Assembly: GCA_963847945.1 (NCBI GenBank)
Contig: CAWKBX010000009.1
Span: 1,302,001 to 1,366,000 of the forward strand
Length of the DNA: 64,000 nt
DNA from: JANMJD01 sp963847945
GTDB lineage: Bacteria > Actinomycetota > Acidimicrobiia > Acidimicrobiales > Ilumatobacteraceae
Direction: 5' to 3'
Below the pieces are notes generated by a model, which saw nothing but the letters and a program-made list of their open reading frames with translations, did not search any database and was not told where the DNA came from. This document shows positions 8,135 to 17,209 of the stretch, piece by piece. The stretch's first letter is position 1. Each line of letters opens with the position of its first letter. The translations under genes were made by a program, and so were the position numbers.

Positions 8135-9088
8135 GTGTTGCTGTCACGGGTGGCCGAGAACCTCTACTGGGCGGCGCGGTATCTGGAGCGCGCCGAGGGC
8201 ACTGCTCGAATCGTCCGCGAGCACACCAACCTGATCATCGACATGCCGACCTCGGTGATGTCATCGTGGGAGCCGTTGCTCGTGATCACCGGTACCCGGG
8301 CGGGATACGACATTGCCTATCCGACGATCAACGAGACCGACATCGTCGGTTACCTCGTCGCCGATCGCGCCAACCCCGGCAGCATCAGGTCGTCGGTCGA
8401 TCAGGCCCGCGAGAACCTACGAACGTGTCGCGAAGTGTTGCCTGGGCCCGCTTGGGTCACCGTGAACGGGCTCCACCTGTACGTCGGGGCCCATGATGCC
8501 GAGGGCGTGGCCCGGCGGAGCCGCAGCCGCTTCCTCGACCGTATCGTCACCGATCATCAACGGCTGATCGGGGTGTTGGCGACCACGATGAGCCGTGACG
8601 CGGCATACACGATGCTCCGCCTCGGCCGTCATATCGAACGCGCCGACATGGCCACCCGCGTGCTCGACGTCTGGGCAACCAGCCTGATGGCGGAGCAGCC
8701 CGACGAACGGGCCCGCTACGAGCACCTGCAATGGGCGAGCCTGCTCCAGGCGCTTTCGGCGCTCCAGATGTACCAACGCGGCACGTCCGCGGCCGGGGGC
8801 CACGTCGGCCCGGTGAAGTTCGTCCTCGACGACGCGACCTTCCCGCGGTCGCTGCGGTATTGCCTCGATTCCGCCGCGCACAGTGCGACGCGACTCCCTC
8901 GTCCGGAGCGGGTTCGAACCGCCGTCGCCGATGCGCTGGCGGTGCTTGGGAGCATCGACGTGGCCGCCCTCGATGCCACCGGGGTCCATGTCGCCGCCGA
9001 TCGGCTCCAAGTGGCGATCGGGGAGATCCACAAACAGATCACAGATTCGTACTTCCGGGCTGTCGACGCGCCAAGCTCTGCGGGATGA
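8135..9088 (+). CDS. Alpha-E domain protein (DUF403)
   Basis: A 317-residue, mostly helical protein starting at GTG 8135, two bases after the preceding stop. The opening M-L-L-S-R-V-A-E-N-L-Y-W-A-A-R-Y-L-E-R is the hallmark of the alpha-E family, and R-L-G-R-H-I-E-R-A-D-M is the second conserved helix. The family is always found beside circularly permuted ATP-grasp ligases and is thought to be a structural or substrate-holding partner. It overlaps the next gene by ATGA. Confidence 0.9.
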   Translation: MLLSRVAENLYWAARYLERAEGTARIVREHTNLIIDMPTSVMSSWEPLLVITGTRAGYDIAYPTINETDIVGYLVADRANPGSIRSSVDQARENLRTCREVLPGPAWVTVNGLHLYVGAHDAEGVARRSRSRFLDRIVTDHQRLIGVLATTMSRDAAYTMLRLGRHIERADMATRVLDVWATSLMAEQPDERARYEHLQWASLLQALSALQMYQRGTSAAGGHVGPVKFVLDDATFPRSLRYCLDSAAHSATRLPRPERVRTAVADALAVLGSIDVAALDATGVHVAADRLQVAIGEIHKQITDSYFRAVDAPSSAG

Positions 9089-11550
9089 CAACGCCGGTCC
9101 CACGCGGGTACCGGCCCGACGCGGGCCGGTACGACGAACTGGTCGACGAGCGCGGCCATGTGCGCCCGCATTGGCAGGCGGTCGTCGACGCTTGGGACCG
9201 TCTGGGCCCGAACGAGGTGGCTCGCCGGGCTCACACCGCCGAGCGCCGGTTACGAGCCGAGAGCGCCGGCTACGTATTCGACGAAGAGGCCGCCACCGGT
9301 CTGACGATTGATGCGTTGCCGTATGTGGTCGATGTCGAGAGCTGGGCCGCGGTCGAGCGAGGGTTGGTGCAACGTGCCGAGTTGCTCGAACTCGTACTCG
9401 CCGATCTCTATGGGCCGCGACGGCTGTTCAGTGACGGCATCATTCCGCCCGGCGCGGCCGTTGCCGCTCGTTCGTACCAATTAGCCGCCGTCGGCGTGAA
9501 GCCGGCCGGAGCCCGACTGATTTCGTACGGTGCCGATGTCGTGCGCGACGCGTCGGGCCGCATGCTCGTGGTCCGCGATCACACTGATGCGCCAGCGGGA
9601 GCCGGCCAGGCACTGTGGCACCGGTCGGTGCTGGCGGCGATGATCCCCGACGCCCAGACCCGGTTGCGGGTACGTCCACTCGAAGCCTGGTTGGCCGACA
9701 TGCGCGCCGCCCTTGCCGAATCGGCGGTGCCCGGTGTGACCAGCCCCCGCACGGTCGTGCTCGGTCCGCCGCTCGATCATCCCGACTTCGTCGAAGCCTC
9801 ATACCTGGCCTCGAACTTGGGCTACCACCTGGCGAGTAGCGGCGATTTCACGATGAGGGCCGGCCGCATTTGGCTGCGGGCACTGGATGGACTTGAAGCC
9901 GTTGACGTGGTCTTGCGGCGCGTTGCCGACCATGCCTCCGATCCGCTCGAATTGGTGCCGCCATCGTCGGCGGGGATCGCCGGTCTGTTGCAGGCGGTTC
10001 GGGAGCAGACGGTGTCGGTCGCCAACTCGCTCGGCTCTGGCGTCGCCGACCGGTTGTGGCTGCAGCCGTTCCTCGGCGAGGTCTGTCAGCGGCTCCTCGG
10101 CGAGCCGCTGATCCTCGATCAGATCGAGACGCTGTGGTGCGGTGATCGGGATCATCGCCAAACCGTGTTCGACCACTTTGATCGGTTCGTGCTCCACGAC
10201 ATCGATCCGGTTGCGCCGGTGCCATCGGCCTTCGCCGACGATCTCGACTCGGCCGGCGCAGACGAGTGGCGGCGGCGGATCGAGGAGATACCCCACCGAT
10301 TCATCGCCCAGCGACGCATGGTGTTCGCCACAGTTCCGACCGTTCGAGCCGTCGGCGGCGAGTCGACCCTGGTACCCGGCATGGCGACGATTCGTGCTCA
10401 TGCCGTGCGTTCGGGCGCGTCATTCGTGGTGCTGCCCGGGGGTTACGGCCGAGTGGTGACGCCCGGGCGGCCGGTCATCGACCCTGCCCCGGCCGCTGGC
10501 AAGGACGTCTGGGTGATCGACACCGACCGTGTATCTCGACGGGGTCGTGCCGCCGTTCCGCTCCTTCCGGAAATCGACCTGCGTTCGTCCATCCCGACCA
10601 GATCGGCGGAGTCATTGTTCTGGCTCGGCCGCAACAGTGAGCGAGCGGAGTTTGTCGCCCGGCTCGCCCGGTTGGTGATTGGGCGGGCGGAGCGTGACGC
10701 GCCGCTGTGTGAGACCGAGTGGTTGACTGCCGTGTTGTTCGGTCTCGAAGTTGTCTCGACCGGTGCCCCGATGAATCTCGGCCCCGCTCGTGCACCGTTT
10801 CCGGCGGTCGAGAAACGTCTCGGTACGGCGTTGACCGGCTCGCTGGGTACCAGGGTCGGAGCGTTGGGGGACAGCCTCACCCATGTGTTCGGCGGCGCCG
10901 GCGCGGTGCGCGAGTTCCTCTCGACGGCGTCGTGGAGGGTCGTCAACTCTCTCGCCGTCGAGCGGCTGGAACTGGCGTCGGGTCTCGACAAGGGCGATAC
11001 ATATCTCGTCGCCGAATCGCTCGATCGCACGGTCGTCTCGCTGGCCGCGTTCTCGGGTCTCGCCATGGAAAGCGTCGTGCGCGGCCCGAGTTGGCGATTT
11101 CTCGATCTTGGTCGGCGGATCGATCGAGCCTTGCTGACAGTTCGCCTCCTCGATGCGACCCTGCAGGCCGATACCGATGTAGATGTGCGCCAAGCGTTGT
11201 ATGCCCACGTGCTCGCCGCGTGCGAGAGCCTGGTCGCCTATCGCCGCCGACATCGCAGCGACCTACGACTTGAGTCGATGCGCGATCTGCTGCTCGACGA
11301 CGAGACGAATCCGCGGTCGCTTGCGTTCCAGGTCCAGCGGATTCGTGAACACATCTTCGGGCTGCCGGCGCGCGAGGGGTTTCTGGAACAACTGGCGATC
11401 CTTGACGATCTCGACAGCTTGCGCCGCCAACCGGGCGAGGTCAGTGATGTTCTCGGCCCGATCGGTACTGGGATCGAACAATTGTCCACTCATCTGGCGG
11501 CGATGTGGTTCGCCCAGCCGCCTCCCCTCCAGCTCCGTCCGCAAGGCTGA
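9085..11550 (+). CDS. Fused circularly permuted ATP-grasp plus alpha-E protein
   Basis: An 821-residue protein; ATG 9085 overlaps the previous stop (ATGA), and the open frame further upstream is only the shadow of the alpha-E gene. The N-terminal ~480 residues are a second ATP-grasp module (G-A-D-V-V-R-D, later L-V-P-G-M-A-T-I-R, G-G-Y-G-R-V). From about residue 500 a full alpha-E domain follows (S-A-E-S-L-F-W-L-G-R-N-S-E-R-A-E, later F-L-D-L-G-R-R-I-D-R). Having both a split pair and a fusion in one operon implies two ligation steps or a heteromeric complex. Confidence 0.88.
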   Translation: MTTPVPRGYRPDAGRYDELVDERGHVRPHWQAVVDAWDRLGPNEVARRAHTAERRLRAESAGYVFDEEAATGLTIDALPYVVDVESWAAVERGLVQRAELLELVLADLYGPRRLFSDGIIPPGAAVAARSYQLAAVGVKPAGARLISYGADVVRDASGRMLVVRDHTDAPAGAGQALWHRSVLAAMIPDAQTRLRVRPLEAWLADMRAALAESAVPGVTSPRTVVLGPPLDHPDFVEASYLASNLGYHLASSGDFTMRAGRIWLRALDGLEAVDVVLRRVADHASDPLELVPPSSAGIAGLLQAVREQTVSVANSLGSGVADRLWLQPFLGEVCQRLLGEPLILDQIETLWCGDRDHRQTVFDHFDRFVLHDIDPVAPVPSAFADDLDSAGADEWRRRIEEIPHRFIAQRRMVFATVPTVRAVGGESTLVPGMATIRAHAVRSGASFVVLPGGYGRVVTPGRPVIDPAPAAGKDVWVIDTDRVSRRGRAAVPLLPEIDLRSSIPTRSAESLFWLGRNSERAEFVARLARLVIGRAERDAPLCETEWLTAVLFGLEVVSTGAPMNLGPARAPFPAVEKRLGTALTGSLGTRVGALGDSLTHVFGGAGAVREFLSTASWRVVNSLAVERLELASGLDKGDTYLVAESLDRTVVSLAAFSGLAMESVVRGPSWRFLDLGRRIDRALLTVRLLDATLQADTDVDVRQALYAHVLAACESLVAYRRRHRSDLRLESMRDLLLDDETNPRSLAFQVQRIREHIFGLPAREGFLEQLAILDDLDSLRRQPGEVSDVLGPIGTGIEQLSTHLAAMWFAQPPPLQLRPQG

Positions 11551-11553
11551 TCG

Positions 11554-12444
11554 GTGGAGCCGAATCGGTATCGCGTCGTTCATCGCACCGACTACACCTA
11601 CGGCGTGCCGGTTGCGTTGGCCCACGGCGTCGGTCATCTGACCCCCCGGCCGACGGTTGCGCAGCGGGTACTCGCCAGCTCGATCGAGTTCGATCCGAAG
11701 GTCGATCATCAATGGGACTATCTCGATGCGTTCGGCAATACCACGATCTATTGGTCGATCGAACGGTCCCATCAGGCGTTGAGTGTGGTGTCGCACTCCG
11801 AGGTCGAAGTGTGGCCGTCGGTGATACCGGCCTTCAGTCCGGCGTGGGAATCGGTGCCGTCCCTGCTGCGCGCCGAGGTTGGGCACGATGCGATGGATGC
11901 GTTGCTGTGCTCGGTCGGCTCGGTACTGGTCGGGCCGAGTAGCGAGCTCGCGACCTACGCCGGCTCGTCGTTCCCGGCCGGCCGGCCGTTGTTCGAGGCG
12001 TTGGCCGACCTGACGACCCGAATCAATCGCGACTTCGAGTTCGACCCCGGTTTCTCCGACGTGACGACCCCCGTCGCCGAAGTACTTCGCCACCGTCGTG
12101 GTGTCTGTCAGGATCTCGCCCATGTGGCGATCGGATGCCTGCGCTCGATGGGGTTGCCGGCCCGCTATGTGAGCGGCTACCTGGAAACCCAGCCGCCGCC
12201 CGGTCAGCCACGACTGATCGGCGCGGACGCCTCGCACGCCTGGGTCGCTACCTACGTTCCAGGCTGGGGCTGGCTCGATGCCGACCCGACAAACGACGTG
12301 ACGCCACCGACGCGCCATATCACCGTGGCCTGGGGGCGTGACTACGCCGACGTCGCTCCGATTCGCGGCGTCGTGTTCGGCCCGCCATCGCAGCAAACCC
12401 TCACCGTCTCCGTCGACGTCGCCCGCATCGACACGCCCCGCTGA
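11554..12444 (+). CDS. Transglutaminase-like cysteine peptidase
   Basis: A 296-residue protein starting at GTG 11554, three bases after the fusion gene. It has the N-terminal beta domain (Y-R-V-V-H-R-T-D-Y-T-Y) found in bacterial transglutaminase-like proteins, then the core with Cys185 in R-R-G-V-C-Q-D, His228 in A-S-H-A-W and Asp near 242 in W-L-D-A-D-P. Members cleave or transfer amide bonds. In this operon it may process or transfer the product of the ATP-grasp ligases. No signal peptide is seen, so it is probably cytoplasmic. Confidence 0.9.
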   Translation: MEPNRYRVVHRTDYTYGVPVALAHGVGHLTPRPTVAQRVLASSIEFDPKVDHQWDYLDAFGNTTIYWSIERSHQALSVVSHSEVEVWPSVIPAFSPAWESVPSLLRAEVGHDAMDALLCSVGSVLVGPSSELATYAGSSFPAGRPLFEALADLTTRINRDFEFDPGFSDVTTPVAEVLRHRRGVCQDLAHVAIGCLRSMGLPARYVSGYLETQPPPGQPRLIGADASHAWVATYVPGWGWLDADPTNDVTPPTRHITVAWGRDYADVAPIRGVVFGPPSQQTLTVSVDVARIDTPR

Positions 12445-12466
12445 GTACGGTCTTCGCGACGCGCCG

Positions 12467-12649
12467 TCACTCGACTGGTTGATTGACTGCGTCGAGCGCT
12501 TCATCGAGACAGATGAACATCCGGCCCTGTGCGTCGCCCTCGATCGAGCGGAAGCCGAAGTGGGTGCTGAGCGCTGATGCGTCGATCAGCAGGTCGTCGT
12601 CGCTCGTGGCCAACCGGAACTCCCGTCGGCGGTCTTTGGTCGTTGTCAT
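12467..12649 (-). CDS. Small hypothetical protein downstream of ABC genes
   Basis: A 60-residue protein from ATG 12649 (a TTG at 12658 is the alternative). Third codon positions are mostly G or C, as in neighbouring genes, and the composition is normal for a soluble acidic protein (R-E-F-R-L-A-T-S-D-D-D-L-L-I-D-A-S-A-L). It starts 13 bases after the permease stop in the same direction, so it may be the last gene of the ABC operon. No family is recognised. Confidence 0.45.
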   Translation of the reverse strand: MTTTKDRRREFRLATSDDDLLIDASALSTHFGFRSIEGDAQGRMFICLDEALDAVNQPVE

Positions 12650-12662
12650 CGCGCTCAACGGC

Positions 12663-13430
12663 CTACGCTTGGGTCCACACTGATCCGGAGGTGTAGCGGC
12701 GCAGGCCGGTGTTGAAGACGACCACGGTGGCGGCCGCGAAGACGAGGGTGATCGCGGCCATCGCGGTGGCCAAGCCCGGGTTGAAATCGTTGATCAATTG
12801 GGCGGGCACGGTGGCGACGAACGCGGCCGGAATGACGGTGTAGACGATCAGTTTGGCGAACCCCGAGAACACGTTCGTCGGGTAGTTGCTGAGCACCATG
12901 ATCGCCGAAAACCCCAGCTCACCGCTATCAGAACGACCTCCGAAGAAGGCGAGCGAACCGGTCAACACCAGGAAGCTGGTGAACAGGATCATCGAGACCA
13001 CCGAGGTTCCAAGGAAAATCAGTGTCCGGGTTGGCGTCGGATGTCCGGCGACGGCGAACAGGGCTACGCCGAAGACCACATCGCCCAGGTTGATCGGCTC
13101 GATCTTGCGGACCAGCAGCTGCGCCAGCGGATGAGCGGGCAGGCCAAGGAGCGCGTCGAGCCCGCCGGTGGAGACGACCGTGCCAACCCGTCGGGCGTTG
13201 GACAGCACCCCGAGGGTGAAGCCGCCGCCGGTCGTCAGCACGGCCTGCAACAACACGATCTGGTCGGTGTTCCAGCCCCGCACCGTCCCCGCCTTGTGGA
13301 AGAACACCACCCAGAACCCGATCCACGCCAGATCGTTGACGATCATCACCGCGCCCTGGAAAAGAAACGCTCGCCGATTCGACGTCGACTCGGCCCACGC
13401 CGATTGCAGGGTGACCAGCAGACCCCTCAC
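12663..13430 (-). CDS. ABC-2 type transporter permease
   Basis: A 255-residue, strongly hydrophobic protein with about six membrane segments (for example W-I-G-F-W-V-V-F-F, S-M-I-L-F-T-S-F-L-V-L). The start is GTG 13430, overlapping the upstream permease stop (GTGA); the long open frame further upstream is a shadow. The family resembles the COG4587/COG3694 permease pair that exports drugs or daunorubicin-like compounds with a NatA-type ATPase. It pairs with the permease at 13427-14209. Confidence 0.85.
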   Translation of the reverse strand: MRGLLVTLQSAWAESTSNRRAFLFQGAVMIVNDLAWIGFWVVFFHKAGTVRGWNTDQIVLLQAVLTTGGGFTLGVLSNARRVGTVVSTGGLDALLGLPAHPLAQLLVRKIEPINLGDVVFGVALFAVAGHPTPTRTLIFLGTSVVSMILFTSFLVLTGSLAFFGGRSDSGELGFSAIMVLSNYPTNVFSGFAKLIVYTVIPAAFVATVPAQLINDFNPGLATAMAAITLVFAAATVVVFNTGLRRYTSGSVWTQA

Positions 13431-14209
13431 CCGCCGACCACCTGCAACCGACGCTCGCCCCGTCCGAAGACGAACGCGGCAACCCCTCCGAGGACCGCCA
13501 ACCAGAAGACTTGAAGGCCTAACAGACCAGGTTCGAAGTGGCCCGAGGCGAGCCGAGCCGGGGCGTAGGCCATCGACGGGAACGGCGTAGCTACGGCAAT
13601 GCCGCGCAACCACGACGGGAAGACTTCGAGTGGGATCAACATCCCGCCGAGCATGAACACGAGCTTCTGGTAGAGGAACCACATCGCCTTGCTCTCTCGC
13701 AGCCAGAACGACCCGGCGGCGAAGGCATGTTGGGCAACGATGTTGCAGGCCACCGCGAGCACCAGACTCGGGATGGCCACGAGCGCGGCCGTGCCGTCGG
13801 GAAGCGGTCCCCCGGAAAGCCGGGCAACGATGACCCCCGTCGCGATGCAGACCGCCAGACGGGGGAGCACCCGGCCGAACTCGATCAGCACGCGCTGACG
13901 GAGCACCGATACCGGCCGGAGGAGCTCGACCGCGATCGCCCCCGAGGCGATGTCGGTGCCGATGTCGTCGATCAGATGGGAGTTCATCGCGATCGTCCCG
14001 GCCTCGGACGTGGCGATGTACCAGGTCACCGCGGCGGTCGAGTAGCCGGCGATTGTCCCGCCGTTGGCGTCGGCGGCCGCTCGCCACACGCCGGCAAGGA
14101 CGGCAACGACCATCGCATCGATGACCGCCGTCATCACCAACCCGCCGGGCTGGGCGATGACGCGCTGGGCCGATGTCCATGCCGTGACCGGAGCGGTGCG
14201 GGCGCTCAT
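13427..14209 (-). CDS. ABC-2 type transporter permease (partner)
   Basis: A 260-residue membrane protein with six predicted segments (V-M-T-A-V-I-D-A-M-V-V-A-V-L near the start; G-L-L-G-L-Q-V-F-W-L-A-V-L-G-G near the end). Its ATG at 14209 overlaps the ATPase stop and its stop overlaps the next permease start, so the three genes are translationally coupled. The two permeases likely form a heterodimeric exporter. The substrate is unknown. Confidence 0.85.
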   Translation of the reverse strand: MSARTAPVTAWTSAQRVIAQPGGLVMTAVIDAMVVAVLAGVWRAAADANGGTIAGYSTAAVTWYIATSEAGTIAMNSHLIDDIGTDIASGAIAVELLRPVSVLRQRVLIEFGRVLPRLAVCIATGVIVARLSGGPLPDGTAALVAIPSLVLAVACNIVAQHAFAAGSFWLRESKAMWFLYQKLVFMLGGMLIPLEVFPSWLRGIAVATPFPSMAYAPARLASGHFEPGLLGLQVFWLAVLGGVAAFVFGRGERRLQVVGG

Positions 14210-15168
14210 CGGTGTGGCCGCGTGTAGATCGACGCGATGACGTCTTCCAACGGCGGATCGACGACGGTGATATCGCCGAGCGCTGGGCCGTCGAGCAGCG
14301 CGTCGAGGACCGAGCGGATCGAGGTCACGGTGGTGTCGACGACGAGTTTCATCCCCCGGTCGCTGTGGGCGTGGGTGGTCACCCCGGGGGCGTCGAGCGC
14401 GGCCATGGGGGCGATCAGGCCGATCTCGATGACCTTTGTCGACAACAGCGTGCGGCGCATCGTGGCGACCGAGTCGTCGTAGATCACCTGGCCGTGGTTA
14501 ATCACGATCGCTCGTTTGGCGACGTGTTCGATGTCGGCGACGTCGTGCGAGGTGAGAAAGATCGTCGTGCCGTGCTCGGTGTTGACGTGGACGAGCAGCT
14601 CGCGAAAGAGCTGCTTGGCCAACAGATCCAACCCGATCGTTGGCTCGTCGAGAAACAACACCTCGGGCTCATGCAGCATGCAGGCGGCGAGTTCGCAACG
14701 CATCCGCTGCCCGAGCGACAAGTTGCGCACCGGGGTGTCGAGCAGGTCGGTCGCGCCCAGGAGGTCGGCCAGTTCACCGATCCGGCGGCGTTCCCGTGGA
14801 CGATCGAGGTCGTAGATCGCGGCGAGCATGTGCAGGCTCTGGCGCGGCGTCAGCTCGGTCCACAACATTGAACGCTGCCCGAACAACGCGCCGATACGGG
14901 AAGCCAGTACTCGACGTTGTTGCCACGGGACGATGCCGAGGACGGTCGCGTGCCCGCCGGTCGGATGGAGGATGCCCGTGAGGATCTTGATCGACGTCGA
15001 CTTCCCCGCTCCGTTCGGCCCGATATAGGCCACCCGCTCACCGCGTTCGATGGCCAATGAGATGCCCCTGACCGCTTCGACGGTTCGGCGGTTCCCTCGC
15101 CGGCCCGTCTGAAACGTCTTGGTCAGCCCCTCGACGGCAATTCCCATGTTGGCAACAATGCCCGACAC
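14206..15168 (-). CDS. ABC transporter ATP-binding protein
   Basis: A 320-residue ATPase with Walker A G-P-N-G-A-G-K-S-T, a signature helix N-L-S-L-G-Q-R-M-R, Walker B V-L-F-L-D-E-P-T-I-G-L-D and the switch His in T-S-H-D-V-A-D. The C-terminal ~80 residues form the extra domain typical of NatA/DrrA-type exporters. The start may be GTG 15168 or ATG 15147 (M-G-I-A-V-E-G-L-T-K-T-F); neither has a clear ribosome site. It heads the operon with two permeases. Confidence 0.88.
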   Translation of the reverse strand: MSGIVANMGIAVEGLTKTFQTGRRGNRRTVEAVRGISLAIERGERVAYIGPNGAGKSTSIKILTGILHPTGGHATVLGIVPWQQRRVLASRIGALFGQRSMLWTELTPRQSLHMLAAIYDLDRPRERRRIGELADLLGATDLLDTPVRNLSLGQRMRCELAACMLHEPEVLFLDEPTIGLDLLAKQLFRELLVHVNTEHGTTIFLTSHDVADIEHVAKRAIVINHGQVIYDDSVATMRRTLLSTKVIEIGLIAPMAALDAPGVTTHAHSDRGMKLVVDTTVTSIRSVLDALLDGPALGDITVVDPPLEDVIASIYTRPHR

Positions 15169-15242
15169 GCCTATCCGCCGGTCGTCGATTTTCTCATCGC
15201 GGCGTCGGCCCCAGGGATCTGGTCGTGAAATGGTGTCAGGAG

Positions 15243-16293
15243 TTAGGTGTCAATCAGAAATGCGAGCATTGCGGCGGGTACCGCCCAGGCTCGAGGCTGC
15301 GGGCCAGATGTGTCGAGCACGTTGCGGGTGGCCAGAATGCCGGCGAAACCCTCGGCCCAACGCCCGGGCGAGTTGGCCTCGATGCGACGACGCAGGGCCA
15401 TCCCGAGCTGCTGTTCCACAAGCATCGTCGGGTCGGGGGCCAGGTAGGCGCTATTTCGCAGCGAGGCCAGCGAAGCGCTGACTGGGTCGACGAAGTACAG
15501 CTTGTTCATCGACCCGCGTCGCGGTGTCGGGGAGTCCTGCGATCGTTGGGGACATTGCCAGAGCAAACCTTCGGCGACCCGGTGGATCAAGGCAGTGGTG
15601 TCGACCTCGGCCATCGACGCGCCGCTGAATGCGTCGCGGTAGATGACGTCGAACAGCGCATCAAGAAAATCCGAGATACGGCACGAGGTCGTGGAAGATG
15701 TCACCGATCGTCGAATCATGTAGATGGGTGAGCTCCACCGGCTCGATCGCGGGCAGGTCGGGTCGCAGTAACCGGGCGACCGTCGCGAATCCCATTGGCA
15801 TCAGCGTTCGGTCGGGTCGGCGAGCAGCGCCGCTTCGCCCTGCCAGTGCTCCGATCGCCTCGGACAATCCGCGGGCGTTGGAGCCGGTCAGCACCACCGT
15901 GGCCGATCGAAACTCCGCGTCGTTGTCGCGGAGCCACTTGAGCTGGGCCGGCCAGTCTCCTTTGATCGCCGTTGCCTCATCGATGAACCACCACCGACGC
16001 TCGCCCTCGGGCAGTCGGGGAATCGTCGTGTTGGTGGTCAAGGTTCGCAGATCGCGTTCCGACCAACCGTCGGCGGCTGCGGCAACGATGGCTCGCGGGT
16101 TGACCCCGCTGTCGATGAGTGCTGAGATCGCCTGCTTCATCGCCACGGTTTTGCCAACGCGACGCGGACCGCGCAACACATAGAGTCCGCCTGGTTCGAG
16201 TGCATCGAGGCATCGGGCCCGGTAGCCAAGCTGCAATCGTCGAGCTTCGACGAGGTCGAGATCGGTCGTCCACCGGCAGAATGACGGACCGTC
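15243..16293 (-). pseudogene. AAA ATPase of the DUF4143 type, split by one extra base
   Basis: The N-terminal half reads Y-V-L-R-G-P-R-R-V-G-K-T (Walker A) and W-W-F-I-D-E-A-T (Walker B), then stops at 15661. The C-terminal half continues in another frame as F-L-D-A-L-F-D-V-I-Y-R-D-A-F-S-G-A-S-M to 15243. Removing one G (C on the plus strand at 15671-15672) restores V-P-Y-L-D-F-L-D-A-L-F-D, so one insertion explains the break. No good start codon is visible at the 5' end. These ATPases carry a C-terminal nuclease-like region and are often mobile or toxin-like; function is unknown. Confidence 0.7.
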
Positions 16294-16295
16294 AG

Positions 16296-17183
16296 TTATG
16301 ACCCGTCGATGACCTGGCCGTCGGTGGCGACGGTGGCCCGGTCGGCGAGCACCGTGTTCAGCTCGGCCGACCACAACACGACGGTGACGATCAGCTTGAT
16401 CCATGTCAGCAAGCCAAGGATGACCGCGAAGATCCCATAGGTGTCGCTCGCTTTCTGGGAGTTGACGACACGATTGAGGAACCAACCTCCAGCGGCGTGG
16501 ATCACGGTCAGCCCGATACCGCCGATCACCGCACCCGGCGCGAGGCGTCGCCACGTGTCGCGCCCCGGAACCGCCACGGCATACATCACGCCGAGAAGTA
16601 TCGAGTTGGCGATGGCCGCCACCAGGTACCCGAGGGGGCGTCCGATTCCCGGAAGGTGGGCGGAGGCAACGATTCCGCCCAGCGCGGTGGTCGCAATCAG
16701 GCCCGTGCCCAGCACCCCCAACAGCGCAAGGGCTCGCAGGCGACGTTTGAGAAATCCGAGCGGAGCTTCCGATGCGGCGTGGGACACCTTGTGGATGGCG
16801 TGCTCGAGGGCATCGAAGGCATGCGTTCCCGACCACAACGCGGCAAGCCCGGCGAGGACCGCGGTCACAGTGCTTCCGCTCAACTTGTCGGGGCCCTGCT
16901 TGATGATCTCATCGCCGATCACCGGGAAGTTGGCGACAGCCGAGTCGATGATCTTCGTCCGCCACGCATCACTCGCCACCTTCCCGACGACGGACACCAG
17001 CACCAGAAGTAGGGGAAAGATCGAGAAGAAGGCGAAGTACGACACGACGGCGGACAAGTGCCCGACGCCGTCGCGGCCACCTTTCTCGATCACCGACATC
17101 AGGAGGTCGAAAACGGAGTATCGCTCGCGCAACCGGGTGACCAGCGACTTGGCTGCATCGGCTCGTTCGGCGACTGACGTCAT
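16296..17183 (-). CDS. YihY/BrkB family inner membrane protein
   Basis: A 295-residue protein with about six membrane helices and the family core: A-V-V-S-Y-F-A-F-F-S-I-F-P-L-L near residue 50, L-W-S-G-T-H-A-F near 125 and the late Y-G-I-F-A-V-I-L-G-L-L-T-W-I-K segment. YihY/BrkB proteins were once called RNase BN and are now viewed as putative transporters of unknown substrate. The N-terminal basic helix is cytoplasmic. It stands alone between convergent and divergent neighbours. Confidence 0.9.
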   Translation of the reverse strand: MTSVAERADAAKSLVTRLRERYSVFDLLMSVIEKGGRDGVGHLSAVVSYFAFFSIFPLLLVLVSVVGKVASDAWRTKIIDSAVANFPVIGDEIIKQGPDKLSGSTVTAVLAGLAALWSGTHAFDALEHAIHKVSHAASEAPLGFLKRRLRALALLGVLGTGLIATTALGGIVASAHLPGIGRPLGYLVAAIANSILLGVMYAVAVPGRDTWRRLAPGAVIGGIGLTVIHAAGGWFLNRVVNSQKASDTYGIFAVILGLLTWIKLIVTVVLWSAELNTVLADRATVATDGQVIDGS

Positions 17184-17209
17184 CGTCCGGGCAGGCTAAC
17201 GGCGCGGCA

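Noticed and set aside
8731..9084. N-terminal extension of the ATP-grasp/alpha-E fusion
   Set aside because: It overlaps the end of the alpha-E gene and is Arg/Pro-rich; ATG 9085 overlaps the stop and matches the family start.
15243..16293. Second selenoprotein in the split ATPase
   Set aside because: The TGA there follows a frame change; the downstream protein is in a different frame, unlike the redoxin gene.
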